From assembly GCA_963764215.1 (NCBI GenBank), contig CAVXRS010000007.1, positions 186,001 to 250,000 on the forward strand: DNA of 64,000 bases. Reading direction: 5' to 3'. The notes beneath the pieces are model-generated. The model was not told where the DNA came from, ran no database searches, and saw only the letters and a program-made list of their open reading frames with translations. Below, piece by piece: positions 54,401 to 62,830 of the stretch (positions are counted from its first letter, which is position 1; every line of letters starts with the position of its first letter). Made by a program: the position numbers and the translations under genes. Source of the stretch: JAFDWI01 sp963764215. Lineage in GTDB: Bacteria > Actinomycetota > Acidimicrobiia > Acidimicrobiales > Iamiaceae.

Positions 54401-54608
54401 CACCAACCATGCAGCGATGGGGACGAACGTCATGCTGTTCATTCGGACCACCAAGAAGGATCTCAGCGGCGGCACCCGCCCCTACTTCTGCGCCGGACCG
54501 GCGACCTACGTCGAGCACCGCTCGGAGCGGCCGATGCAGATCACGTGGAAGTTGCGTTACCCGCTTCCTGGGGATCTGTTCGCCACCTTCCGCGCTGCGG
54601 TCGCGTAG
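51480..54608 (+). CDS. PLD-nuclease / SF2 helicase / DUF3427 protein
   Basis: A 1042-residue multi-domain protein. A PLD-type nuclease module is at about residues 150-290, with LHAKAWCF (H229-K231) and GSSNLTFSA. The SF2 helicase core follows: AATGTGKT (347-354), DEFHHA (441-446), TATP (467-470), FAVDLFNEGVDIP, then QLGRGLR (645-651). A long DUF3427-type C-terminal domain completes it. It should move on or cleave nucleic acid using ATP. Proteins of this architecture occur in defence islands and are candidate anti-phage factors, with no proven target here. Codon use is less GC-biased in 52.3-54.6 kb than in the core genes. ATG 51480; no partner gene is seen. Confidence 0.9.
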   Translation: MEDQGDRGDGQGGLAPGLYDTLMDAALAERIKALDSRRVMPVLAETDAAELPDRVAEVVAAWVHRAVASVPEKQRHALSLELLNRVHSLLGELEPSAVAPGDALVSGLPHLRAVEPVDPSGAPRSIDAPLTPLRDTVLLTNARDEPGVGHEIAAEIASADAIDVVLAFIRWTGVRDLIEPLRRHTAAGKPLRVVTTTYTGSTEARALQALADLGAQIKVSYDTTSTRLHAKAWCFHRRSGFSTVYIGSSNLTFSAQVTGKEWNVRAAQPRNADLIEAFERVFATYWADRHFEDYQPERFAAATMQSGERDDTILTPFAIEPYPFQRQILERLELERDRGRHSNLVVAATGTGKTVVAALDYRALCRQLPLARLLFVAHRKEILVASQTTFRHVLNDGAFGERWVGGERPSRWDHVFASIQSLAAGDLQALAPDHFDVVIVDEFHHAAASTYEALLDHLRPVELIGLTATPERSDGLNILDRFNGRMATELRLWDALEQDLLVPFHYFGIHDGTDLSQVPWRRSSGYETAELTDVYTGDDVWVGKVIEAVRRVVGEPRRMRALGFGVSIAHCEFLAERFNRAGITARAVSANTSGPERVEALAQLRAGDVQIVFAVDLFNEGVDIPSVDVLLLLRPTESATVFLQQLGRGLRHSPGKDVCTVLDFVGHQATEFRFDLRYRRMLGRSRRELERDLNDDFPYLPAGCQMRLDPVAKEIVLDNVRTALPNRWRDQVRELGLLGDVSLSTYLAETDLDPEDLYRNGHTFTELRRAAGLLTRDAPEGEAKIARGLGRLLHLDDVERIDAYRRFLDQPKPPRAAELDERQTRQFEGLLLTLLNPHKGDYESLDAAADTLWRQDDLRSELVGLLGLFDDQITHLAHSLDLLAPVPVSVHATYTRDEAMAAFGASTVRAPLPLQAGVYWCEEAQTDLFFVTLQKTETEYSPTTRYKDYAISDELFHWESQSTTKASSKVGRRYTNHAAMGTNVMLFIRTTKKDLSGGTRPYFCAGPATYVEHRSERPMQITWKLRYPLPGDLFATFRAAVA

Positions 54609-54648
54609 CTCCCAGACAAGACTCTCGTGGCATAGGACGCCGGTTGGA

Positions 54649-54678
54649 GTCCCGACGCGTCCGCGGACGCGTCGGGAC
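54649..54678. terminator. 30-bp perfect palindrome downstream of the helicase gene
   Basis: Bases 54649-54663 and 54664-54678 are exact inverted copies without a loop (15 bp each, containing GACGCGTCC). It begins 41 nt past the helicase stop. A hairpin terminator or a protein/recombinase site are both possible; there is no T-run. Confidence 0.6.
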
Positions 54679-54679
54679 C

Positions 54680-55212
54680 TGACCAGAGGGCGGGTCGACC
54701 AACTCGAATCCGAACTGCTCTCACTCATCGACCGTCAGCATGTCGGCGCCTACGACCTGCTCGTGCTGGTCGCCGAGCTCGACCGGCTCGGCGTCTGGGC
54801 TCTGTGCGGCGCGCTGAGCTGCGCCGCCTGGCTGGCGGATCTGTGTGCCATCGAGATCGGCACCACCCGCACCCAGAGGCGTGTCGCCCAGGCCCTGGTC
54901 GAGTTCCCGGCCCTGGATGCGGCGATGGCGAGCGGAGCCATTTCCTACGCGAAAGCCTGCACGCTCGGCGCAGAGCTGCGCGCCGTGTGGACCCGGATAC
55001 TGGTGCGGACCCGCCGGGCCCGGTTGCTCGCCTACAAGGTCGTGGCCGCCCAGGACGCCGGCGAGGTGGACCCGGCCGACGCCGCGGCCTACCGGATCGC
55101 CGTGACCACTCTGGACCAGGAATCCGCCGAGGTGCTGCGCGCCATCATCGACGAGGTGCCCGTCGGCGACGAACGCAGCGAACGGTTCTGCCGTGCGGTG
55201 GAGGACCACTGA
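54680..55212 (+). pseudogene. DUF222 (HNH-endonuclease-type) N-terminus fused to duplicated acyl-CoA dehydrogenase fragment
   Basis: The frame reads LTRGRVDQLESELLSLIDRQ, ending its DUF222 part ALSCAAWLADLCAIEIGTTR, VAQALVEFPALDAAMASGAI SYAKACTLGAELRAVW, which is the start of an actinobacterial DUF222/HNH protein. Then, without a break in frame, it becomes the ACAD C-terminal sequence (TRILVRTRRARLLAYKVVAA) and stops at a TGA (55210-55212), where the original copy has TGG. No ATG or GTG start is visible upstream in frame. Both halves are incomplete, so this is a chimeric pseudogene. The HNH half is absent. Confidence 0.7.
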
Positions 55213-55310
55213 AAGTACTCACGGGCCGCGACCGTGTCGTCGGGCACGGTGGAGACCCAACGGATCCTGCTCGCCCGCGCGTTGACGGCGACGACGTGAT
55301 CCTCGACCTG
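54991..55310. repeat. Copy of the acyl-CoA dehydrogenase segment 40491-40810
   Basis: Matches position by position at +14500 with six mismatches over about 320 bp, one of which creates the stop at 55210. Similarity decays past 55311 and before 54991. Direct orientation. Confidence 0.95.
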
Positions 55311-55393
55311 TCCGATGAGGCCCGCGCGTACGGGAACACCCCGTCGACTGTGGCCGCCGATGACCGGCCCCAGGTGGTGGTACGTTCGCCGTC

Positions 55394-55972
55394 ATGGCGA
55401 ACCCGGGGGATGCCGAGGCGAACAAACCGTGCGGGGTCTGTGGGGCCCGTCTGGATCCGTCGGCCACGATGTGCGACCGATGCGGGGCGCAGCGCTTTCC
55501 CTTCACCACGCGCGACGACCAGGCGGCGCCCTCACCCGGGTCAGGCACCGGCGTGGTCGGCCCGCCGGCGGCGGCCGTACCGCCCGGCGCCTCTCCGCCC
55601 GGTGCGAATCCACCCGGCACTTATGCACCTGGTGCGAATCCACCCGGCGCGTATCCACCCGGTTGGTACGGCGCATCGCCACCGGGCCCGTACGCCGGTT
55701 ACGGCTACTACCCGGTTCCCCAACAGACCAACAGCTACGCGATCGCCGCCCTGGTCCTCTCGATCGTGTCGCTCTGTGGGATCGGGTCGGTGCTCGGCAT
55801 CATCTTCGGCCTGCGGGCCCGGCGGGAGATCGCCGCATCGGGTGGCATGCAGACCGGGGACGGGATGGCGCTCGCCGGCATCATCGTGGGTGCGGTCACA
55901 CTCGGCCTCGTCGTGCTGTACTTCGTGTTCATCATCGTGATGATGTTCGTCGGCGCCAACGCCGCGCCCTGA
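55394..55972 (+). CDS. DUF4190-type membrane protein with zinc ribbon
   Basis: A 192-residue protein. The N-terminal zinc ribbon has CGVC and CDRC pairs. A Pro/Gly-rich spacer of repeated GANPPG / GAYPPG units follows (about 55-105). Two membrane helices (SYAIAALVLSIVSLCGIGSV LGIIFGLRARREI and ALAGIIVGAVTLGLVVLYFV) make the DUF4190 domain. This architecture is common in actinobacteria; the role is unknown. It starts 84 bp after the duplicated fragment. Confidence 0.82.
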   Translation: MANPGDAEANKPCGVCGARLDPSATMCDRCGAQRFPFTTRDDQAAPSPGSGTGVVGPPAAAVPPGASPPGANPPGTYAPGANPPGAYPPGWYGASPPGPYAGYGYYPVPQQTNSYAIAALVLSIVSLCGIGSVLGIIFGLRARREIAASGGMQTGDGMALAGIIVGAVTLGLVVLYFVFIIVMMFVGANAAP

Positions 55973-56029
55973 TCGTCACGCAGTCACCCCGGCGGGCTGC
56001 AACGGGACCCGTCCCGCCGGCGCGGTGCG

Positions 56030-56839
56030 TCACTTGCCGAAGTTGCAGTCCAGGTGGGCGTACTGCGGCGCGGACTTCACCATCGAGGCGGTGGTCTGTT
56101 CGATGAGCTTCGGGTTGACCGCGCCGGCATTCCTGCCATAGGGCTGTGCCAACGCGATGACCAACAGGAGCAACACCGCGGTGAAGACCGTGGAGAAACC
56201 CATCAGCACCGATTGGGTGCCCTGCGAGGCCGAGAGCGTCTCGGCGAACAGCAACAACACGACGAACGCGGCGCTGACGTACAACATGAGCCACAGCATC
56301 GGGGGCACCCGTGTCTCCGCGGTGACGAGCCGCGCCTCGCGGGCCGTCGAGATGGACCCCACCTGGGAGGCCAGATTGGTCGCCGTCGCCGAGTGCAGCG
56401 CACCGGTGGTGGGTCGGTCGCCCTTGCCCAGCGACGCCACCAGGTCGGCATAGGCCTGGTCGACCTGGGGTGCGCCGCCCCCACCGTTGCGCATGGCGGG
56501 CCAGTCGTATTCCGGCACGCTGCGCGAGTAGCAGACGAGCGCGCGTTGGATGCCGTCGCTCGAACCCGGAAACAGCTTCGCCTGTTCGAATGCCGTGCCG
56601 ATCGAGGTGGCTTCGTCCCCGACGGCCGACTTGGCAGTGGCGTACTGGCCGAACAGGTACAGGATCGAGAAGCCGATGACGACCCCGAACGCGGTTGCGA
56701 CGTAGCTCAACGTCGAGCCCCATCCCTCGGGTTTGACCTTCTCGATCCACGGGAAGAATCGGCGGATCAGGTAGGTCAGGCATCCGGCCAGGAGCCCGAT
56801 CAGGACGAGGATGAGAAGGTTCGTCTCGAAGTTGGTCAT
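56030..56839 (-). CDS. DUF4239-family membrane protein
   Basis: A 269-residue protein with two N-terminal helices (LLILVLIGLLAGCLTYLI and VATAFGVVIGFSILYLFGQY) and two C-terminal helices (PPMLWLMLYVSAAFVVLLLF AETLSASQG and SVLMGFSTVFTAVLLLLVIA LAQPY). Between lies a polar region of about 110 residues. The pattern fits DUF4239, which has a bestrophin-like layout. ATG 56839; the longer frame upstream is a shadow. Function is unknown. Confidence 0.78.
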   Translation of the reverse strand: MTNFETNLLILVLIGLLAGCLTYLIRRFFPWIEKVKPEGWGSTLSYVATAFGVVIGFSILYLFGQYATAKSAVGDEATSIGTAFEQAKLFPGSSDGIQRALVCYSRSVPEYDWPAMRNGGGGAPQVDQAYADLVASLGKGDRPTTGALHSATATNLASQVGSISTAREARLVTAETRVPPMLWLMLYVSAAFVVLLLFAETLSASQGTQSVLMGFSTVFTAVLLLLVIALAQPYGRNAGAVNPKLIEQTTASMVKSAPQYAHLDCNFGK

Positions 56840-56894
56840 GACCGGCACTCCACGGTCTGCGATTCTGCCATGGTGGACCCGGACGCGGAGTGAT

Positions 56895-57578
56895 TCACCC
56901 GCCGGTGTAGCGGGTGCCCGGTGGGTCGGTCGCCCAGCTCGGAGGTTTGCCCCAGCCGTTCTCGAACACCAACTCGGGCAGGGGGAGTCGTCGAACCGGG
57001 CCGTGTCCACCGACCGGACGACCCAGGGGGATGGTCGCGGCGATCGTCACGTCGTCGGGGATCCCCAACTCGGCCGCCAGCTCGTCGGCTGCCAGGAGGT
57101 GCCAGTTGCTCATCACCCCGCCGTAGCCCCGTGACCGGGCCGCCAACAGCAGGTTCTGACAGGCCGGGAAGATGGATGCGCCGTCGTAGAGGTCACTGGG
57201 CCGACCCCGCTCGCGCAGACAGGCGAACACGATCACCGGCGCCTCGCCCACGTGGTCGACGAAGTGGCTCATCGTGCGGGCCATCCGCGCCCGCCGCGAC
57301 GTGTCGTCCGGCGATGGGTCCTCCCGACTCTCCGCCCATGCGGACCGGAAGGCCTCGGTGAGCAGACGACGGACCTCGGTCATCTCCGGGGTGCGCCGCA
57401 CGACCACGAAGCGGAACGGCTGGCGGTTGTGTCCGGAAGGCGCCCGCGTCGCGGCGAAGAGCAGGTCGGCGAGCACCGACTCGGGGATGTCCTCGTCCCG
57501 GTAGCGGCGGATCGCCCGCGTCGAGACCAGCCCGTCGAACAGGCCGGGCAGTTCCACGGGTGCGCGCTGGGAAGACAT
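56895..57578 (-). CDS. Nitroreductase-family flavoprotein
   Basis: A 227-residue FMN-binding protein: STRAIRRYRDEDIPESVLAD, then ATRAPSGHNRQPFRFVVVRR (the FMN/PSxxNxQPW motif, about 43-62), FPACQNLLLAARSRGYGGVM and TIAATIPLGRP. It should reduce quinones, nitroaromatics or flavins with NAD(P)H, or act in a dehydrogenation of a cobalamin-type intermediate (BluB-like). It is a stand-alone gene between DUF4239 and TesB. Confidence 0.9.
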   Translation of the reverse strand: MSSQRAPVELPGLFDGLVSTRAIRRYRDEDIPESVLADLLFAATRAPSGHNRQPFRFVVVRRTPEMTEVRRLLTEAFRSAWAESREDPSPDDTSRRARMARTMSHFVDHVGEAPVIVFACLRERGRPSDLYDGASIFPACQNLLLAARSRGYGGVMSNWHLLAADELAAELGIPDDVTIAATIPLGRPVGGHGPVRRLPLPELVFENGWGKPPSWATDPPGTRYTGG

Positions 57579-57676
57579 GGCTCGAACTTAGAGGCAGCGG
57601 CTCGCTGAACTCCGCATGGTCGCCCTCGGGCGTGCGCCCGGCATCCTGGTTCGCGACGGTTTCGATCGTTGGCCGC

Positions 57677-58501
57677 TCACTGCTGCGGTGGGCCCGGAAT
57701 CGGGCGGATCATGGCGTCCTGGGAGAACGACGCGACCAGTCGGCCTTCGCGGGTGAACACCTCCGCGCGCCCGAAGCTGCGCCCCGCTCCCGTGTGGGGA
57801 ACCCGGTGGACCAGCAGCAACCAGTCGCGCACCGAGAACGGTTCGTGGAACGTGAGGGTGTGGGTCAGCACCCCGGTCGCGAGGCTGACGTGCGCCTGGG
57901 ACTGGCCGACGCCGGCGTGTGGTCGCACGGCGGCGCCGATGAGGAATCCGTCCGAGGCGTAGGCGAGCAGCGGCCCGTCCATGCCGACGTGCTCGGGAGC
58001 ATCGGGGAACCGGGTCCACACCGCCAACTCGGCCGGTCCGGTTGCGGCGGGGTCGTTCACGTCGACGTCGCCCACGATGCGGATGTCCCAGCCCGACAGA
58101 TGATCGACGGGACGACAGCTCTCCGGGCCGGCCACGTCGGGCATCGCGTCGGCGTGGTGGATGAAGTCGTCCTCGTCGGCGGTGAGCAGCACCGTCGAGG
58201 TGGTGCACGTGCGCGTTCCCTGGCCGATGCGCACCCCCCGGGCCGCGGCGGTCCGACCGGTGTGCACCTCGTCGACGACGATCTCGACGTCTTGGTCCGG
58301 CTTGCCGCTGCGGGCGAACAGCGTGTGGACGGTCTTGACGGTCTTGTCGGCGGCGGTGGCACGGGCGGCGACGATCGTCTGGCCGAGCAGCTGGCCCCCG
58401 AAGATCACCCCTTGTCCCCCCGGCGCGTTGGGTGCCGTGAACCGACCTTCGCCGAGAGCGGTGAGCTCGAAGGATGCGAGGATCCCGTCCAGATCGGTCA
58501 T
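57677..58501 (-). CDS. Acyl-CoA thioesterase, TesB type
   Basis: A 274-residue double-hotdog protein. Conserved pieces are VIFGGQLLGQTIVAARATA, VHTLFARSGKPDQDVEIVVD and the second hotdog TFHEPFSVRDWLLLVHRVPH TGAGRSFGRAEVFTREGRLV ASFSQD with its terminal Gln-Asp motif. It hydrolyses acyl-CoA to free acid and CoA. ATG 58501 is chosen; the 21-residue upstream frame is unsupported. It is divergent from the GNAT gene. Confidence 0.9.
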   Translation of the reverse strand: MTDLDGILASFELTALGEGRFTAPNAPGGQGVIFGGQLLGQTIVAARATAADKTVKTVHTLFARSGKPDQDVEIVVDEVHTGRTAAARGVRIGQGTRTCTTSTVLLTADEDDFIHHADAMPDVAGPESCRPVDHLSGWDIRIVGDVDVNDPAATGPAELAVWTRFPDAPEHVGMDGPLLAYASDGFLIGAAVRPHAGVGQSQAHVSLATGVLTHTLTFHEPFSVRDWLLLVHRVPHTGAGRSFGRAEVFTREGRLVASFSQDAMIRPIPGPPQQ

Positions 58502-58615
58502 CGCAGGGACCTTACCGGCGTCGGGGACTCCGGTCGGCGCGTGCTGCCCGGCACCCTGAACCAACCCTGGAATTGTGCGAGTGTGGGGGCCGGCAGGTGA
58601 CCGCAGGAGCCGCGC

Positions 58616-59278
58616 ATGACCGAGATCACGATCCGACCGTACGAACCTTCAGACCGCGACGCGGTGCGTCACATCTGTTACGTGACCGGGTTCAAGGGTG
58701 AGCCGATCGACTTCCAGTGGCGCGACGAGGCCAGCTTCGCCGACATGCACACCCGCTACTACACCGATCGGGAACCCGAATCGATCACCGTCGCCGACGC
58801 CGGCGGCGAGGTGAAGGGCTATCTGCTGGGCTGCCGGGACAGCAGCCGTGCCTGGTCGCTCGAATCGGTGATCCGGCCGCACCTGACGCGGCGGGGCATC
58901 GCCTTCCGACCCGGCACGGCCGGGTTCATCTGGCGTGCGATCGCCGACGGCATCACCGACGCGGCACGTGGCCGGGCGAAACCCTCGGACATGGAGTTCT
59001 CCGACCCCGCCTACCCCGCGCACCTGCACATCAACATGCTCGCCGACATCCGCGGCACCGGTGTGGGACGCCGGCTGATCGAGACGTGGCTCGACGAACT
59101 GCGGCGCAGCGAGATCCCCGGCTGTCATCTGCAGACCATGGCGGAGAACACCAACGGCATCGCGTTCTTCGAAGCGATGGGGTTCGCCCGCCACGGCGAC
59201 CCGGTCCTGATCCCCGGCGAGCGTTCGCCCGAGGGTGGACGGGTTCACGTGCAGACCATGGTGCAGCGCCTTGGCTGA
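58616..59278 (+). CDS. GNAT-family N-acetyltransferase
   Basis: A 220-residue protein opening ITIRPYEPSDRDAVRHICYV, with an acetyl-CoA site in HLHINMLADIRGTGVGRRLI (Q/RxxGxG/A = RGTGVG) and a C-terminal MAENTNGIAFFEAMGFARHG strand. A central insertion between about residues 85 and 130 makes it longer than minimal GNATs. Substrate unknown. It is followed 54 bp later by the exonuclease gene. Confidence 0.9.
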   Translation: MTEITIRPYEPSDRDAVRHICYVTGFKGEPIDFQWRDEASFADMHTRYYTDREPESITVADAGGEVKGYLLGCRDSSRAWSLESVIRPHLTRRGIAFRPGTAGFIWRAIADGITDAARGRAKPSDMEFSDPAYPAHLHINMLADIRGTGVGRRLIETWLDELRRSEIPGCHLQTMAENTNGIAFFEAMGFARHGDPVLIPGERSPEGGRVHVQTMVQRLG

Positions 59279-59332
59279 CGGGGTCGGCCCGGTCAGCCGG
59301 CCCGATTCGGAGCGATCGGACGGGCACGGCCG

Positions 59333-60214
59333 ATGACCCTGGACGTGCACCTGGTCGACGGCACCTATGAGTTGTTCCGGCACCACTTCGCGTTGCCCGA
59401 CCATCGCAACGCCGAGGGTCGACCCGTCGCCGCGGCCCGTGGGGTGCTCCGGTCGCTGTTCATGATGGTGGCCGACGGTGCGACCCACGTCGCGGTGGCC
59501 ACCGACCACGTCGTCGAATCGTTCCGCAACGAGCTGTACGACGGCTACAAGACCGGCGAGGGCATCGAAGCCGACCTGGCGGCCCAGTTCGGACTGCTCG
59601 AAGAGATCGTCGCCGCAGCCGGGTTCGCGGTCTGGCCGATGACCGTGGGCGAAGCCGACGACGGCCTGGCCACCGCGGCAGCGCGGGCCGCGGCCGACCC
59701 GCGGGTCGACCGGGTGCTGATCTGCACGCCGGACAAGGACCTGTCCCAGTGCGTGGGAGGCAAGGTCGTGCAGTTCGACCGCCGCAAAGGCGAGGTGCGC
59801 GACGCAGCCGGGGTGCGAGCCAAGTTCGGGGTCGACCCCGGCTCGATCCCCGACTATCTGGCCCTGGTCGGCGACAGCGCCGACGGATTCCCCGGCCTGC
59901 CGGGTTGGGGGGCGAAGTCCGCCGCCACGGTGCTCGCCCGGTACGGGCACCTCGAGGCGATCCCGTCCGAGGCGGACGACTGGGACGTGTCGGTCCGCGG
60001 CGCGGCCAAGCTCGCCGAGACGTTGGCGTCCGAGCACGATGCCGCGGTGTTGTTCAAACGGCTCGCCACGCTGATCGACGACTCGGCCGAGGTGACCGGC
60101 ACCGTCGACGACTGGCGGTGGCGGGGGCCCGCGGCGGGCTTCGCCGAGGTGTGCGCGACGATCGACGCGCCGGAGTTGGTCGAACGGGCCGCCGGGCTCG
60201 CTCGTGGCTCCTGA
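59333..60214 (+). CDS. 5'-3' exonuclease (FEN/PolI N-domain type)
   Basis: A 293-residue protein with the FEN fold. VHLVDGTYELFRHHFALPD holds the first metal Asp; AVATDHVVESFRNELYDGYK TGEG, VGEADDGLATAAA (EADD metal residues) and LICTPDKDLSQCV follow. The helix-hairpin motif ALVGDSADGFPGLPGWGAKS AATVL (about residues 178-202) binds the DNA. It removes 5' flaps or RNA primers or works in repair. It is a free-standing copy without a polymerase domain. Confidence 0.93.
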   Translation: MTLDVHLVDGTYELFRHHFALPDHRNAEGRPVAAARGVLRSLFMMVADGATHVAVATDHVVESFRNELYDGYKTGEGIEADLAAQFGLLEEIVAAAGFAVWPMTVGEADDGLATAAARAAADPRVDRVLICTPDKDLSQCVGGKVVQFDRRKGEVRDAAGVRAKFGVDPGSIPDYLALVGDSADGFPGLPGWGAKSAATVLARYGHLEAIPSEADDWDVSVRGAAKLAETLASEHDAAVLFKRLATLIDDSAEVTGTVDDWRWRGPAAGFAEVCATIDAPELVERAAGLARGS

Positions 60215-60273
60215 CGCGACCCGGCCGACGCAATCAGTCGGGCCAGGGTGCCTGGCTCGGGCCGACCCTCGGG

Positions 60274-61430
60274 TCAGGAGTCGAGCGGCACCAGCGCGAC
60301 CATCGCATCGGCGATCTCGACGTTGCGCCGGTGTTCGCGCACCAGGTTCTGGTCGAGCCCGTTGGTGACGTAGCACACGGACAGGCCGCGGTCCGGGTCC
60401 GCGAACGCCAGCTGACCGCCGGCGCCGTTGTGGCCGAACGCCCGCGGCGAGGTCAATTTGCCGAACCCGCGGCGGGTGGCCAACCCGTCGTCACCGGCGA
60501 CGGTCAGGCCGAGCGTCCGGTTGGCGGGGATCCCGACCGGGTCGGGGAGCCGGTTGCGGACGTGGCCGGTCCCGTCGGCCAGCACCGCTGGGTCCCAGAG
60601 ACCGCCCGGGTTGCGCAACAGCCCCTGGTAGAGCATCGCCAGATCTGCGGCGCGCACGACCGCGCCCCCACCCGGCACCCCCTGCGCCTTGGCCTTGGGA
60701 TGGTTCAGCGAGGTGAGCGCGTGCACCACCAGTTCGGCCGGAAGCGCCTGGGCCAGGGGTGCGGCGTCGCCGTAGAGCTCGGCGAGCTCGTCGAGCCCGG
60801 CAGGCTCACCGACGCCGACGACCTCGGCGATCCCATCCTGGTCGTCCAGGGGGATGCCGAGCAGGCGGGGCAGGCCCAGCGGTTCGGTCACCAGGTGGTG
60901 GATCGCCGCTCGGTAGTCCTCGCCGGTCGCTTCCTCGATGAGGTCGACCAGCACCCAGTGCGCCGACACCGGGTGGTACGACGTAGCGTGACCCGGGCGG
61001 GAACTCGAGGCGCCACGACTCGTAGGCGGCCAGCCGACTCTCGTGGGTGCGCCACTGCTTCGGCCCCAACGGCGCCATGGGGAACCCGCCGGTGTGCAAC
61101 AGCACCTGTTCGACGGTCACCGCCTCCTTGCCCTCGCGCGCCGAAGGGCGGAAGGTACGACGCGACGGTGCGCGACACGTCCAGGTCCGCCTCCGCGACG
61201 AGTCGCCAGACGGCCGCCGCGGTGAGCGTCTTGGTCGCCGAATAGGGGATGAACCGGGTGGCAGGCTCGGCCCCGAAGGTGGCATCCACGACAACGGCTC
61301 CATCCACGGCGACCGCCACCTGGCACGCCGGCAACAGCCCGCTGTCGACCTCCTGGCTGACCCTTTCGAGCAGGGCGTCGATTCGTGCGGGGTCGACAAC
61401 GGTGGACACGGCTGGTTCGTCAGCGGACAT
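60274..61430 (-). pseudogene. Serine hydrolase / beta-lactamase-related protein, two frameshifts
   Basis: Three minus-strand frames combine into one protein: from ATG 61430 the SxxK motif FIPYSATKTLTAA (about 68-80), then in the next frame REGKEAVTVEQVLLHTGGFP MAPLGPKQW, then from about 60985 YHPVSAHWVLVDLIEEATGE DYRAAI and a C-terminal HNGAGGQLAFADPDRGLSVC YVTNGLD. This is the EstB/class C-like serine hydrolase family (about 380 residues). Each shift is cured by removing one base (near 61132-61150 and 60983-60990), so the gene is probably intact in the organism. Confidence 0.8.
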
Positions 61431-61502
61431 GGGCGCAGGGTACCGCGCCGACGGGATCGGTCAGGGCCGAACCGGCGGAGCGGCACCTGCCTGGGAGCGC
61501 AC

Positions 61503-61534
61503 TTGCCCGCCATCGTCTAATGCACTACATTAGA
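61503..61534 (+). promoter_or_regulatory. Promoter with overlapping inverted repeat (probable TetR operator)
   Basis: TTGCCC (61503-61508) and TACATT (61526-61531) are a -35/-10 pair with a 17-nt spacer. A 7-5-7 inverted repeat, TCTAATG-CACTA-CATTAGA (61516-61534), covers the -10 box. Downstream lies the LLM oxidoreductase gene and a TetR regulator gene, so repression here by that regulator is a natural guess. Confidence 0.5.
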
Positions 61535-61567
61535 ACACGTTCCAGCAACCACCTCAGGAGCAGCCCC

Positions 61568-62795
61568 ATGGAATTCGGTCTCTTCTTCAACGGCTACCTG
61601 CCCGGTCCGGCGGCGCACGACACAGAAGCCGAGCACGACGATGCTGCTGCGCGAGGCGCAGTACGCGGTCCACGCGGACGGGTTCAACTGGAAGTACGCC
61701 TGGTTCGGCGAGCACCACACCCTCACCGAGTACTCGCACCTGTCGGCGCCCGAGTGCATGATCCCCTTCGTCGCGGCGAAGACCGAGCGGATCCATCTGG
61801 GCTCGGCGATCATGAACATGTCGCCGCCGGTGAACCACGCCCCCCGCAACGCCGAGCGGGTCGCGATGCTCGACCACGTCACCAACGGGCGATACGAGTG
61901 CGGGCACGGGGCGCGGCGCGGGCGAACACGAGATGCAGACCTTCGACCTGCACACGTCCGAGACCAAGGAGATGTGGGACGAGGTCGCGCCCGAGATCGT
62001 GCGCATGTGGGAGACAGCACGACTACAGTTCGAGGGCGAGTTCTTCCGGGTGCCGTACCCGCACAACATCCTGCCCAAGCCCTACGGCGGTCGGTCACCC
62101 GCCCATGTGGGTTGGGCTGTGGGAACCCCGCCACCTTCACCAAGGCCGGCAACCTCGGCATCGGTGCGATCGCGTTCAACTTCGAGCCGATCTACAACCT
62201 CAAAGGTCGGATCGAGGCCTACAAGGAAGGCATCGCCGAACTGCACCGAACCGCTCGGGGAGTTCGTCAACGACAACGTCATGATGACCAACGCGGTGGT
62301 GTGCCTGGCCGACGGCAAACGGGCCCGGGAGATCGCCATGTCCGCCGGGCGGGGCTACCTGAACTCGATGGTCAACGCTGTACCACTCGACGATCCCCAA
62401 GGCGAAGAACGCGGTCACCTGGCCCGAACCGCCCCGGAACATGACCGACGAGGCCCAGCTCGACTACGCTGATCGAGAACGGCTACCTGCTCTGCGGCAC
62501 GCCCGAACAGGTCCTCGAACAGGTCGGCAAGTACCAGGAGGTCGGCAGCGACCAGCTCGTGTTCGGCATCCCCAACGAGGGCTTCGAGCACGAAGAGGTG
62601 CTCGAGATGATCGAGCTGTTCGGCAAGCAGGTCATCCCCGAGTTCGACCCCGAACCCGAACACCGGACCACCAGGATGCGCCGTACCGCCAAGCGCAAGT
62701 ACCCGGACTTTCGCACCCTGCCCGAGGACCTGCGGGTGCCCGAGGTCATCCCGACCAACGCGGCCCTGCCGATCGAGAACTACCCGGGTTCCTGA
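61568..62795 (+). pseudogene. LLM-class flavin-dependent oxidoreductase, about seven frameshifts
   Basis: ATG 61568 follows AGGAG and reads MEFGLFFNGYLPG. The protein then hops frames: LREAQYAVHADGFNWKYAWF GEHHTLTEYS, ERVAMLDHVTNGRYECG, MQTFDLHTSETKEMWDEVAP, HPPMWVG, GNPATFTKAGNLGIGAIAFN FEPI, VNDNVMMTNAVVCLADGKRA, ENGYLLCGTPEQVLEQVGKY and a final NAALPIENYPGS. The combined ~405 residues form a complete luciferase-like monooxygenase. Each hop is one extra base (for example near 61634, 61895, 62093, 62108, 62250, 62380 and 62470), so this looks like poor consensus quality rather than a dead gene. Confidence 0.8.
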
Positions 62796-62830
62796 GTCGA
62801 TCGGCCCGGAGCCTCGTCGCTTCCACCACC

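Noticed and set aside
58649..60376. 575-residue minus-strand ORF
   Set aside because: Antisense to the GNAT and exonuclease genes and without recognisable domains.
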